NCBI GenBank assembly: GCA_024195585.1
Contig: SWBL01000228.1
Span: 20,354 to 84,353 of the forward strand
From: Aureobasidium sp. EXF-3400
Taxonomy: Eukaryota > Ascomycota > Dothideomycetes > Dothideales > Saccotheciaceae
Direction of reading: 5' to 3'
Length of the DNA: 64,000 nt
Positions 10,854 through 20,832 of this stretch are shown here, piece by piece. The notes beneath the pieces were generated by a model. The model did no database searches, was not told the origin of the DNA, and saw nothing but the letters and a program-made list of their open reading frames with translations. Within the stretch, counting starts at the first letter, position 1; each line of letters opens with the position of its first letter. A program made the position numbers and the translations under genes.

Positions 10854-13642
10854 GCCACACAGACAATCGACATTCAACCCTGTGGGCTCGATATCTGTAT
10901 ATTGAAGCTGTCTGGGTTTCAATGTCAAGACTCCGACCAAACACACGATATTGAGCGTCCTGCCGTCCGTGGCTCACGTCGTACTGAGAGGGTGCATGGC
11001 GATCGAGACAAGTCAGTATCAATTGCACGATGTGCTCCTACGCCAGTGCCAGCGTCACGTGCTGAGGCTTGAATTTCTGGCGACAGGGCGACCCTGGCCT
11101 AAACTTCCTCTATCGGTCGTAGGGAGATACACGGCCGCGCAAGCTCAGGACGGACAGCAGAGAGTGCATTCATGCTTACAATAAGTCGTTGTAAGATATG
11201 GAGAGCCTCTGTCAAAGTATAAGACCATGATTCATCGAAATGTGGCTAGTATCAGAGACACGCCAATCTCACAGCTGTTGGTGCCTGAGACTGCCACCAC
11301 ATATCTTGGCCTTTGTCTACACTGTTGCAATCACAACCGTTCGGCATTGAGACGATCGACGAACACCAATATAGCACTCGGTTCAATCATGAAGGATTAT
11401 CTGATATCGACCACCGAACACGGTTCGTTGCACTCAGCTCGAACCAGGAGAAACCTCGAGCCACCAACCCACCAGGTCAGGCAAGAAGTTGTAACGAAAA
11501 ACATCTCTATCTCTGCGTACCGAATGCTCTTGTCCCTCAATTCAGTTACTTAATTCCCGCAACGCAATCGTCTCCACTCAATGTCTAATTGCCTAGCTAG
11601 CGGGTGGGTCTTGCCTGCGTGTTTTTTTGTCACTGTATTTGAGCAATTGAGTCGGGAATAGCATTGCACATGACCAACGGCCTGTGTAACTCAAGTTCTT
11701 TCTTTGCACGTGAGGACCATCAGAAGCTCCGCAACAATCACAGAACTTGGCTTCTGGATATAACTTACTCCTCAGTGCCACGACATGAAGCCTGTGTGCT
11801 CCCCACTATTTCAACTTCAAAACGAATCGATAGCGTTCTCGGTCGATCCGCTGCCTCGGGGTCGCCGGAGGATGTTTACACTTGACCGTCTAGGCGAGAC
11901 ATGAGCGAGCTCAGGCGTCATCGCTGTTAAGCCGGGACTCAATCGACTACATCGACATCGATTTCGATGTACATTGTGCTGTGGTCTTATGCCTAGAGAG
12001 CAACGCTGAGGAGACAGTACATCTCTTGCTCAAGCATCTGAACACGATGGTTTCTGCTTTCTTCATGTGACCATCAAGCAGCAGGAGACCAGTTCTTGGC
12101 TCAATAAGACAGTCCAGGCAAGTGGCGCCGCCGCGCCTACCGTGTATTCTCTATAAGGTATCATGGCACGAAATAGGCGTCACCGTATTGGCCCCTCACT
12201 ACTGCAGATCTCCATAGCTTCCTTCGTGCAGCCACATGCAAACGGTATGTGAGAGTCGAGTCAGTGAGTCGGGAGTCGGCCGAGGAAAGCCGACCAATGC
12301 GAGGGCCATGGGACAGCTGTCAACGTGTCGCGTACGGCTAGCGCCCGTTTTGCTGGAGGAGTCGGACAACGTCTGGCCGAGCCGTGGCCCGTGGAGGATC
12401 TCAACCTCACACCACCACATCTAACACAACTCATCTTGCCATAACGATCCTCGTTATATCACAGCGATCTGGAAATCGGAATTGTCTTGGTAAACAGCCA
12501 CAATGACGAGCATCGTGTCTGCCGAATGGACCTGCATATCATGATTATCATCGGACCAGATAGCTGGGACTGACGTAGCATTATAATGACAACAAGCGAT
12601 AGCACACATTGCTGGAACTGCCCGACTATACGATGACCCCAGAGTGTCACAATACACTTCAGCCGACACAACCTTCATGAGGTTATTAGTCAACACGGAC
12701 TTCATGACAATTCCGCTAGACACCCCGCACATTGCACGCCTACTAAACATCCCCTCGTGTATAGCACAACGAAGCGCAGGGTGGAGGCTCCAAGACCGCC
12801 ACAACTGCCACAAGAGGCCAAGTGAGAAACACCCCGTTTGAAGATCCCTATGCTCATTCTCCTAAACGCCTCCACTGCCGGAACTATGTCCATAATTCAC
12901 GCCATATTATCACCTATCTAGGAACAGGGTCTGCTGTCATAACGGCGATCAGGGTTCACTTCGATACCGATCGACCTCTTTGATACTGAGCTTGGAGATC
13001 TTGCCAAAGCACCTGTCACCCCGCTCTAAACTCACTGTGCCTATCCCGTCGATAGTACACTTTGAGTGATATTTCCGACGGCAAAGTGCAGTCCCCTGGA
13101 TACCGTGTCCGAGGTGGCCAAGAAGCCAGCTTGACCATTGGCTCTGGCATAGATGGTCGAAGATCCAATCTAAGACCCGGCCTTGTTGTCGTTTCTTGGA
13201 GAGCGGATCCTGAACAACGTCTCTAGGGATGGTGATCATTCCTTCCACCAATCCGTCTCTCCCTATTGTTCGTCCAGTGCGGTCACCGCCAATCTCCCCC
13301 AGAGGTCTCATCCTAATAACGGTGATATGACCCAATTGGTACATTGCGTGTCGCTGCTTGTCGTTGCCAACTCCACAACACACCTGTAGAAGGGAACTCC
13401 TGTGTGAAACAGTCTAATGAAAGAGTCGATAGTTACAACGAGACAACGCAGATCAATCATGAACGACGATGATGAAGTCTGGAAATTGGACCACAACATG
13501 GCGACTCTACGAGAAGAGGTGGGTATATCAAGACAGATGGCTCCCACCGAGTCCTCCATTCTAATCAACAAGCGACTCATCTCTTCTACCACTTTGAACA
13601 TCTTCCTTCCTCATACATCTTTCTCTAAGTTCGACCAGCAAG
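10854..13642. other. 2.8-kb gene-free stretch upstream of the wall-protein gene
   Basis: I found no ORF with recognisable protein features and no tRNA-like A/B boxes. The longest frame (about 144 codons, minus strand near 12949-13383) has no recognisable domain. The last 60 bp before 13643 are CT-rich, as expected of a leader. A cluster of GAGTC words lies at 12251-12280. The rest may be an extended promoter for the wall-protein gene or decayed sequence. Confidence 0.5.
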
Positions 13643-16600
13643 ATGCGTTTCGCCGGCTTCTCGGCGATCACGCTGTTTCTGGCCAGCTCTTCGGCCATCC
13701 CCACGAAGAGACAGGCCCTCATTGACAGCATTGGCGGCTCCAGTCTCGATGATGTGATGGCAGAGATCAAAAACAACGGCAACATCAGCTTGCTTGGTGA
13801 TCTCATTGAAATCGCTGTTGATGCTTTGTCAACAGAAGCATCGGCTGTTGCTGAGTGTTTCAACCCTGCTGCCTCCTCTGCCCTGGGCGCTGGTGCATCA
13901 GGATCGGGCTCCGGTTCTCTGGGCTCTGGTTCTGGTGGACTTGCTGCTGGGGCAGGCGTAGGAGCAAACACACCAGCTGCTTCTGCCGCTGCAGAGCTGT
14001 CATCGCTTCTCGGCTCAGTCGCATCCGCAGCCACCTCTGCTCCTGACGCTGCCAACAACGCTGCACAAGAGGCCGCAGCCGCCGCTTCATCAGCATTGAA
14101 CTTCCTTTCCACCGCAAACCCTGCAGCATCTGTTGCTCCTAGTATCTCGAGCTTGTTGAGCTCCATTGCAGCCAACACCGCCGCCATTCCTACTGGTGCT
14201 GCTTCTTCGCTTGCCGACGCAGCATCTGGCGCACCTTCCCAACTTTCTTCCGTTCTTGGCTCTGTTGCCTCAGAGGCTAGCGCTATCCCCAGTGCCGCAG
14301 CCGCTGCTTCTTCCGCACTTGGCTTCCTCTCTACAGCCAACCCCGCTGCATCAGTCGCACCTGCTATCTCGAGCTTGTTGAGCTCAATTGCCGCCAACCC
14401 CTCTGCCACAATCCCTGCCAACGCCGCTTCTTCTTTGACCAACGCTGCCTCGTCTGTCATCGCCAATCTTCCTGGCGTATCAGCTGGCGCCGGTGTTGGA
14501 GCTGGTGTTGGAATTGGAGGTGGAAATGGAAACCCTGCTTTCTCCTCTTTCGTCTCATCTTTGGCCAACGACCCTGCCGTCACCGGAGCTCCAGCCTTGT
14601 CTTCCGCCGTCGCGTCTCTGACAAACCCCGCCGTCTCCATCGGATCTTCTTTGGCTTCAGATCTGTCCTCAGTTCTTGCCAACCCATCCGCAACTCTTCC
14701 CTCTGGTGCTGTCAGTTCGCTCGTAAGCGCCATCTCATCGGCGGTCAACAACGGAGGCGTCACTGTGTCACCCGTGACCAACACACGCGGCAGCTCCAGC
14801 TCGGCAGCATCTTCTTCTTCTACTCCGATCGTCTGCCCATTCGCCAGCGAATCCAAGTACACCGCCCTGGGCTCCCAGTTCACACGCTACTGTAACCAGT
14901 TCTACGGTGGTGATGTTTTGAACCTTGGCAATGCAGTCTCCAAGAGACAAGCTATTGGCTCTATTAACGGATGTGCCAACATCTGCTCGCCTAACGCTCG
15001 CTGCCTCGGTACCTCATACGACCCCAAGACTGGTTCATGTACTTTCTACAGCTCCTTGACCAACGGAGTCACCCGCAATGGTATCCAATTTGCTCTGCGC
15101 TCATCTGCAGCTTCTTCTATCCTGCCTCCTGCTTCCGTCGGCGCGACCGCAGGAGCGTCAGGCAGCGTCTCAGCCAGTGTTCCCACCGGTGTCAACGCTG
15201 GCTCCACGAGCTTGAGACCCTCTCTTCCAGGATTCTCTGCTGTTCCCAGCGGTGTTCTGTCAAGCCTTGCCTCCGAAGCGTCTACTGCTACTGGTGTCAT
15301 TGGCAGTCAGCTCTCTTCCTTGATCTCGCAGCTCACTACCGCCAGTGCTGTTAACACTGGTGCATTGAGTTCGCTGATCTCCGAGCTTCCCACCGCCACT
15401 TCTCTCCCATCTGGCTTGATCTCCTCCGTCGTTGGCCCTATTGGTACTTCCAGACTTCCTTCAGGTGTCTCTTCCGTCCTGAGTGAGGCTACCAGCCTCG
15501 CATCTTCTCTTATCAATGCTGGTTCCACAAGCTTGAGACCCTCCCTTCCTGGATTCTCCTCTGTTCCTATCATCTCGGGCGTCACCAGTGCTGTTAACTC
15601 TCTCACCAGCGAGATCGGTGCATCTGCTACTGGAGTCGTTTCTTCCATCGAGTCCGACGCTTCAAGCATCATCAACTCTCTTACCAGCGGCGTTACCAAC
15701 CCTACAAGCATTTCCAGCATCATTTCCTCGGTTCAGAGCGAGGCCACCGCCTCTATCTCTTCTGTTCTGTCAGAGGGATCCAGTGCTATTGCATCCATCA
15801 CCAGCGTTGTAGGACCTATCACCAGCGGTATTGTCCTCCCTCCCGGCGTAACTTTGCCCTCTGGCGTTACCTTGACTTCTACTACAACCAGCTGCGGTGG
15901 TGCACTCGTCGACTTGTGTGCCACTCTCGGTATCGGAAATGGCGTTACTGTCAACCTCGGTCTTGGCGGCAGTTTGGGAGCCACTCCCACCACCTTCTCT
16001 GGTGCTAGCGGGCAGTACACCGCAACCTCGACTCAATGCAACGGAGCTGTGTGCTTGGCTCTTGGAGTTGGACCTTCCGTGACCGCCACCCTCGGCGCCC
16101 TTAACCCAGACGGTAGCATCATTGAGATTGGTGCAGGCCTCGGATCGACCCCTGTTGTGACCGGTGTGCCCAGCATCCCTGGAGTCTCGAGCACCACTAC
16201 ATCATGCAATGGAGTTCTCTGTCTTGCTCTCGGTGTTGGACCCTCAACTACAGTCACGCTTGGCGCCCTGAACTCGGATGGCAGCATTATCAACGTCGGA
16301 ACTGGAGCAAGTCTCTCGACACCTGCAATCACCGCCCCTAGCGTTCCCACTACCCTTCCCGGAGGAGCCGTCATTACGACCACCACCGCATCTTGCAACA
16401 GCGTACTCTGCTTGGCTCTTGGTGTCGGTCCCTCAACGACAATAACCCTAGGTGCTCTGAACACCGACGGTAGCATTGTGTCCGCCAGCGCAGCTCTTCC
16501 CGTCTCTACACCCGCAATCACCAGCGTTACCGTCGTACCCACCAGCACTGTTATCGATGGAAGCACCATCACCGCCATCAGCCAATCGTGCACTGGAAGC

Positions 16601-17365
16601 GGCCTCGCCAAAGTGTGTATCAACCTTGGCCTTGGACCTCTTGGAACAATCAGCCTTGGTGCCGACGCCCTTCCCACGAGTGGCGGTCTCGTAAGCGCCG
16701 GTGTGAGTGCTTCTCTCCCCGTTGCATCGGCAGCCGTCACCGTACCTGCTGTTCTGGCCACTCCACTCACAATCAGCGGCAACACAATCACCGCAGTTTC
16801 TACATCTTGCTCAGGTGCCGCCATTGACGCTTGTGTTACTTTAGGCCTTGGAAACATTGCTACAGTCACCCTCGGTGCTGGCGTTTTGCCCAGCGACGGA
16901 GGTCTCGCCAGTGCAGGTGTTAGCGCAACTTTGCCCATCGCATCGGCAGCCGTCACCGTACCTGCTGTTCTGGCCACTCCTCTCACCATTTCTGGAAACA
17001 CAATCACTGCAGTCTCTACATCGTGCAATGGCGCCTTAGTCAATGCCTGCGTTACTTTGGGCCTTGGAAACATCGCGACTGTCAGCCTTGATGCTGGCGT
17101 TCTCCCTAGCAACGGAGGACTAGCCACCGCTTCCGCCGCAGCTGGTGTATCTAACGTTGCTTCAGTATCAGCTGGAGTCACCCTCGCCCCTACTGCCGTC
17201 GCAGTCGCATCGGTCATCACTACGACTAGACGCACTACCTCTTGCTCTGGAGGACTTCTCGGCGTCCCTCTTGTCTGTGCCACCGTCAATGTACCTGGAC
17301 TTGCCACTGTCAGCGTTGTAGCGCGTGACCAGCCCACAACCCTTGCAACTTTGGTTCGCAAGTAA
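13643..17365 (+). CDS. Secreted Ser/Ala-rich cell-wall/adhesin-like protein with PAN-like domain and Cys-pair repeats
   Basis: A single exon encodes 1240 aa. A clear signal peptide (MRFAGFSAITLFLASSSA) is followed by IPTKRQ, a Kex2-type KR site. Residues 60-380 are Ser/Ala/Gly-rich and carry two long internal repeats built on FLSTANPAASVAP. At about 397-485 a cysteine-containing block (RYCNQFYGGD...CANICSPNARCLGTSYD) resembles a PAN/apple-type domain. A second Ser/Thr-rich part repeats AGSTSLRPSLPGFS twice. The C-terminal 500 residues hold eight units with a conserved Cys pair. There is no C-terminal GPI signal; the protein ends ATLVRK. It is probably secreted, heavily O-glycosylated and wall-associated. 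The family is poorly characterised and no ligand can be inferred. Confidence 0.85.
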   Translation: MRFAGFSAITLFLASSSAIPTKRQALIDSIGGSSLDDVMAEIKNNGNISLLGDLIEIAVDALSTEASAVAECFNPAASSALGAGASGSGSGSLGSGSGGLAAGAGVGANTPAASAAAELSSLLGSVASAATSAPDAANNAAQEAAAAASSALNFLSTANPAASVAPSISSLLSSIAANTAAIPTGAASSLADAASGAPSQLSSVLGSVASEASAIPSAAAAASSALGFLSTANPAASVAPAISSLLSSIAANPSATIPANAASSLTNAASSVIANLPGVSAGAGVGAGVGIGGGNGNPAFSSFVSSLANDPAVTGAPALSSAVASLTNPAVSIGSSLASDLSSVLANPSATLPSGAVSSLVSAISSAVNNGGVTVSPVTNTRGSSSSAASSSSTPIVCPFASESKYTALGSQFTRYCNQFYGGDVLNLGNAVSKRQAIGSINGCANICSPNARCLGTSYDPKTGSCTFYSSLTNGVTRNGIQFALRSSAASSILPPASVGATAGASGSVSASVPTGVNAGSTSLRPSLPGFSAVPSGVLSSLASEASTATGVIGSQLSSLISQLTTASAVNTGALSSLISELPTATSLPSGLISSVVGPIGTSRLPSGVSSVLSEATSLASSLINAGSTSLRPSLPGFSSVPIISGVTSAVNSLTSEIGASATGVVSSIESDASSIINSLTSGVTNPTSISSIISSVQSEATASISSVLSEGSSAIASITSVVGPITSGIVLPPGVTLPSGVTLTSTTTSCGGALVDLCATLGIGNGVTVNLGLGGSLGATPTTFSGASGQYTATSTQCNGAVCLALGVGPSVTATLGALNPDGSIIEIGAGLGSTPVVTGVPSIPGVSSTTTSCNGVLCLALGVGPSTTVTLGALNSDGSIINVGTGASLSTPAITAPSVPTTLPGGAVITTTTASCNSVLCLALGVGPSTTITLGALNTDGSIVSASAALPVSTPAITSVTVVPTSTVIDGSTITAISQSCTGSGLAKVCINLGLGPLGTISLGADALPTSGGLVSAGVSASLPVASAAVTVPAVLATPLTISGNTITAVSTSCSGAAIDACVTLGLGNIATVTLGAGVLPSDGGLASAGVSATLPIASAAVTVPAVLATPLTISGNTITAVSTSCNGALVNACVTLGLGNIATVSLDAGVLPSNGGLATASAAAGVSNVASVSAGVTLAPTAVAVASVITTTRRTTSCSGGLLGVPLVCATVNVPGLATVSVVARDQPTTLATLVRK
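14080..14460 (+). repeat. Two-copy Ala/Ser repeat inside the wall protein
   Basis: Two copies of an Ala-rich block containing SSAL-x-FLSTANPAASVAP followed by ISSLLSSIAAN occur about 225 bp apart (near 14095 and 14320). The DNA copies are close but not identical. They fall in the Ser/Ala-rich N-terminal stalk. Confidence 0.6.
15874..17362 (+). repeat. Eight tandem Cys-pair repeats in the wall protein C-terminus
   Basis: Eight units share the pattern TxSC-x-G-x(2-6)-C-x-LG-x-G-x(3-4)-T-x-x-LGA. First-cysteine codons lie at 15892, 16037, 16205, 16394, 16589, 16808, 17024 and 17243. Spacing grows from about 145 to 219 bp. Units around 16.72 and 16.94 kb share a 41-bp identical stretch exactly 216 bp apart, which indicates recent duplication or conversion. 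The last unit is the most diverged and is truncated. Confidence 0.8.
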
Positions 17366-18645
17366 TCGACAACGATTTAATTACTTTATGAAGGCGTTTT
17401 ATGCTTACTGGACAACTCACGAACTTTTCGTATTACTCTCTCTATAATCTGGATTTCTTTTGTTATATCTTTCTCTACTGTGTAGTTATATCAGATTGTA
17501 ATATCTATATGCAATTACTGTTTACCTTAAGATCTTCTGTGCCTATTTTGTGACTTGCTTATTCCTTTCAACAGTGCTAATGGTGTATATTCTGCTCTTG
17601 ATGAAAAGAATCATAGCAACCATAGACCATAGCAGCGGAAAAGTGGTATGATGCTTGAAACCCTACTTCCTTTATGGAATATTTTTAGCTTGTTGTTATT
17701 CCATAGAGATTTGGTCTTTGCAGTAATACACAATGAAGCTGAAAACAGATCAGATTGATGCTAATGTTGCCATCGATGTTGATGATTGAAGGCAATGGAA
17801 GTCAACATAGTCATTTGTGATGAAGCACATATCGTTCCCAACATCCCGAGCAGCCGAGCTTTGTACAGTGTCGATTTTCTGCACAGACGATTTGTGCAGC
17901 TCGTATATCTATCTCTACCTCACTCGTTCCTTCCTCTTTCACAACGACAAATAAGCGGAAATGAGGCTATGTAAATGCACAGTTGTTTCTAGACGGTGGA
18001 CCAATCCATAAAGATCCTGCGATATTGCGACTCTCACTGGACACTTTCTATTTCGCAAAGGAACTGTGCATTTCCATAACTATGCGCGTGAATGTCGTGC
18101 AAGGAGGACACTAAGATTCCTGCATCTTCATACTCACGATGATAGCCCAGAACAAACTCAACCCGGTTAGTGTGGGTTCTGCAGGTACAGATCCATTGGA
18201 CAAATCCTTTTCCGAAGAACCAAAAATCCACCAGAAGAAGAAAGTCAGCGAGGGTGTCATGGCTAACAAATTGTATATCACAATAGAATACGGAGTATTT
18301 CTCTTTGACCATCAGACCCTAGAAGACCTGAATATCGGGTCGGGAAGGGACCCTCGGATCAACTTGCTGCTTCCCCTCGCAAGTCTACTGCTCGGCATGA
18401 CTTTCCATTTTCGATGTACAGCAGAAATAGTATACTGGTATCCAGAATGAAGACTCGTTGCCTCTGGGAAGATGCTCGACTGTTTCAGATGATGATTTAG
18501 ATGCAGTGTAAAACAAATTTCGGACCCTGTCTTGATCTGTCTCAGTGTTAACAAAGACAAGGAACAAAGACACAAAGATGATTCTTTCAGCGAGTTCGCT
18601 CGGCGAGAGAAAAGGCTCTGATATATGTTTGAGATACGATTTGGG
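17366..18645. other. Intergenic, AT-richer; contains a possible membrane-protein remnant
   Basis: The first 350 bp after the wall-protein stop are AT-rich and suit a 3' UTR and polyadenylation region. On the minus strand from about 18575 to 18128, one frame reads through a single TGA and contains a hydrophobic stretch (AMTPSLTFFFWWIF). It is too weak to call a gene. Nothing else is recognisable. Confidence 0.4.
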
Positions 18646-18654
18646 TATATATAA
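18646..18654 (+). promoter_or_regulatory. TATA box of the 264-aa unknown gene
   Basis: TATATATAA lies 89-97 bp upstream of the ATG at 18743. A pyrimidine-rich, then CAA/CACC-rich leader follows, as is usual for fungal TATA-driven genes. Confidence 0.6.
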
Positions 18655-18742
18655 GCAGAAGGGTATATGTACAGTAGGCCGCTCCCTTCTTATCCTATAC
18701 ATCCGAACAAGACAACACACCGCTTCAAAGATCAACACCATA

Positions 18743-19537
18743 ATGAAGATCGTGCCAACATTATCGCACGAAGACGACCCTCGAGACGACGGAATGCTAC
18801 AAAAAGAACTCGAAAGATGGTCTCGAAGTAACACCATGGGCACTCTCCTATCGCAACTCGGTTTCAACATACAGCAAAACTCAGAGAAGATCGACCTCTT
18901 GGCACAGCAAGTGATGCGCTGGTCGTGGGAGACTCTGAGTGTACAGACATGCAGCTCGAAACCAAAGCTTACATACCACCCTGTGCGCACGGCATGGCTG
19001 TGGATGGAAGAGTATGGAGCGGAGATATGGCCCGAGGAGAGCGAGAAGAGAAGACACCTGGACCCATCGACTGATTACGTATATCTCCGCGATCGTTCCA
19101 CACCCGGGGAGTCACAAGTCGAAAACAGTCTGGATATCAATGAGAACATTGCTGAGTTCTGCTTCAAGAAGGGCACGCTGCATCCGTACAACTCAATGTT
19201 CCAGAATGTACTACGGTATTTTGCGAGCGTCCATGCTGGTCTCTGGCACGATGTTGATTACACCGTCTGTAGAGATTGGACTGCTGCGGAATTGATGGCG
19301 GACTTCCTTGGATCGGAGCCATGGGTACCGCTGGATAATCTTCTTCCGCTTTACTACGAAGGCATCCTCTCCGAATCTGACGGAAGTTCTGGAAGCTGTG
19401 ACAGTTACTACAGCGTTTGCAGTGGCTCGGAAAGTTCAGCAGGATCGAAGAAGCGTCCCGACATCCTTGAACTAAGACCCGCAAACACGAAATCCAGCAG
19501 TGGCGCTGAAGTTCCCTTGGGCGGTATTGAAGGTTGA
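18743..19537 (+). CDS. Uncharacterised 264-aa protein
   Basis: The frame is open further upstream, but the ATG at 18743 is chosen because a good TATA box lies 90 bp before it. The predicted protein is acidic and rich in Trp/Tyr, with no signal peptide or membrane span. An N-terminal helical stretch (about 10-60) is followed by a Trp-rich middle (AWLWMEEYGAEIWPEE; LHPYNSMFQNVLRYF). A low-complexity Ser/Gly tail (SESDGSSGSCDSYYSVCSGS) precedes a basic KKRPD motif. I recognise no family. The stop is 23 bp from the stop of the convergent LCL3 gene. It is probably a lineage-restricted gene; intron-free coding is assumed. Confidence 0.6.
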   Translation: MKIVPTLSHEDDPRDDGMLQKELERWSRSNTMGTLLSQLGFNIQQNSEKIDLLAQQVMRWSWETLSVQTCSSKPKLTYHPVRTAWLWMEEYGAEIWPEESEKRRHLDPSTDYVYLRDRSTPGESQVENSLDINENIAEFCFKKGTLHPYNSMFQNVLRYFASVHAGLWHDVDYTVCRDWTAAELMADFLGSEPWVPLDNLLPLYYEGILSESDGSSGSCDSYYSVCSGSESSAGSKKRPDILELRPANTKSSSGAEVPLGGIEG

Positions 19538-19560
19538 GAGTTGAACCGGGAATGATGACT

Positions 19561-20400
19561 CTATTTCTTTTGGCCGGTTTCAGCCTTTTCGAGGAGGCTT
19601 ATGCGAGTCTTGTATTCGCGTGGAGACTCAATCTTCTCGTTTTTCTGGCCCATCAACTTGCCGATCAAACTGGGCTTGGTGTGCTTCCACATGCCGATCT
19701 GTTTCCTTTGTGCCTTTTCCATAGCTCTGCGATATTTGTCTTCCTTATTGCCGAACTCGCTGCCGAACTTTGCTTCGTATACGGTAGCCATGCCATTCTT
19801 GATCATTTCTAGACCAACATCTGTTTTCCAAAAGCCCCACTTCCAGTACGACACACTAGCGACAACTCTTTGGTATTGATCGAGGCGATAGATGTATGCT
19901 CTGACATAGCGCTTGTGCAGCAAAGTCCTCAGCCATTCGAGTGCTTCTTTTCCAAAAGGTTGTTCTTTGTTGCCGAAGTGAGCAGTCTCGGGGGCATCGA
20001 CACCTGCTATGCGGACGTGGACAGTTTTGTCCTTGAACTCCTTGAGAGTCCAGTCTTGCACCTTTCTAGAAGGTAGCCAGCCCCAACCAGTGAGTCGGCC
20101 TCCAGGGGTATGAAACAAGCGGAAGTTGTCACCGTCTCCGACACGACTGACGTAACCATAGAGACTGCGTTTGTGGAAGTACGAAGGGGTGATATATTGG
20201 GCTTCGGGAACACGGCGGAGGTGTCTGCGGTATATGCGGATCAGGGCGAGAGTGGAAAATGTCAAGATGGCGGTCGGCAAAATGGTGCGAGGGGATGAAT
20301 AATGTGACCAGTCGGTGGCGTTGAGAGAGTCGGACCAGGCGACGGGCTTCTTCTTGTCCTTGTCAGACTCGGACGACTTGAGCCAGTCTGGCCACTGCAT
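19561..20400 (-). CDS. LCL3: Lcl3: membrane-anchored SNase-like endonuclease homologue
   Basis: A single exon of 279 aa starts at the ATG at 20400 (MQWPDWLKSSESDKDKKKP). The frame extends upstream, but this start matches the family N-terminus. One membrane span at about residues 45-65 (ILPTAILTFSTLALI) is followed by basic residues. A thermonuclease-fold domain then spans about 95-250. It shows VSRVGDGDNFRLFHTPGG, the VRIAGVDAPE motif with the catalytic Arg and Glu positions, and a later QRVVASVSYW that supplies the second Arg. Yeast Lcl3 is mitochondrial or membrane-associated and its name comes from a lifespan screen. Its physiological substrate is not established. Confidence 0.92.
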   Translation of the reverse strand: MQWPDWLKSSESDKDKKKPVAWSDSLNATDWSHYSSPRTILPTAILTFSTLALIRIYRRHLRRVPEAQYITPSYFHKRSLYGYVSRVGDGDNFRLFHTPGGRLTGWGWLPSRKVQDWTLKEFKDKTVHVRIAGVDAPETAHFGNKEQPFGKEALEWLRTLLHKRYVRAYIYRLDQYQRVVASVSYWKWGFWKTDVGLEMIKNGMATVYEAKFGSEFGNKEDKYRRAMEKAQRKQIGMWKHTKPSLIGKLMGQKNEKIESPREYKTRISLLEKAETGQKK

Positions 20401-20832
20401 GATCGGGCGACTTTTTTGTGTTTTGGTTTGGAAACAGCAACAGCGTTTGGAGTCCACTGTGGAGTTTGCATGTGAACGCCGTGCTCGCATCCGAGCTTTG
20501 CGCTAGTGCTCCATTAGGCAGTCATGGGTAGTGGGTGTGTGGAGAGAGCGACTTCTTCCATACTGTCATGCACAGGAATGTAGGTCAGATGAGAGCGCCA
20601 TAGAGAGCACGATGGACTCGATGGTAGTTCACACATGTCGTTGTAACCTGCTTGACCGTGACGGAGATACAGATGGTCGAACCGGGGATATCGGCTCGAG
20701 TACGCGTGACGCAGGAGATATCCCCGCATCGAGCGACGATCGATGGTTCGCAGCTGCCGTACCTCGAGCTCCTGCTGTACCTGGTTCCTGCCTGCGTTAT
20801 CATCCCCCTACCTTCTGAACACCCTCTTCACA
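20401..20832. promoter_or_regulatory. Divergent promoter region LCL3 / AMS1
   Basis: A 432-bp gap separates divergent ATGs. The AMS1 side ends in CATCCCCCTACC-type pyrimidine-rich leader. There is no TATA box and no plausible ORF. Confidence 0.45.

Noticed and set aside
12949..13383. A 144-codon minus-strand frame upstream of the wall-protein gene
   Set aside because: No recognisable domain, no promoter-like leader and no splice-supported extension.
13561..14883. A 440-codon open frame antisense to the wall-protein gene (Glu/Ala-rich)
   Set aside because: It mirrors the Ser/Ala codon usage of the sense gene, which rarely creates antisense stops. The sense frame has a signal peptide and domain structure.
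16033..17361. A second 442-codon antisense frame opposite the Cys-pair repeats
   Set aside because: Same composition effect; its periodicity simply copies the sense repeats.
18385..18990. A 201-codon minus-strand frame overlapping the unknown gene
   Set aside because: Most of it is antisense to the supported gene and its promoter. Only the left end may be of interest and is reported separately.
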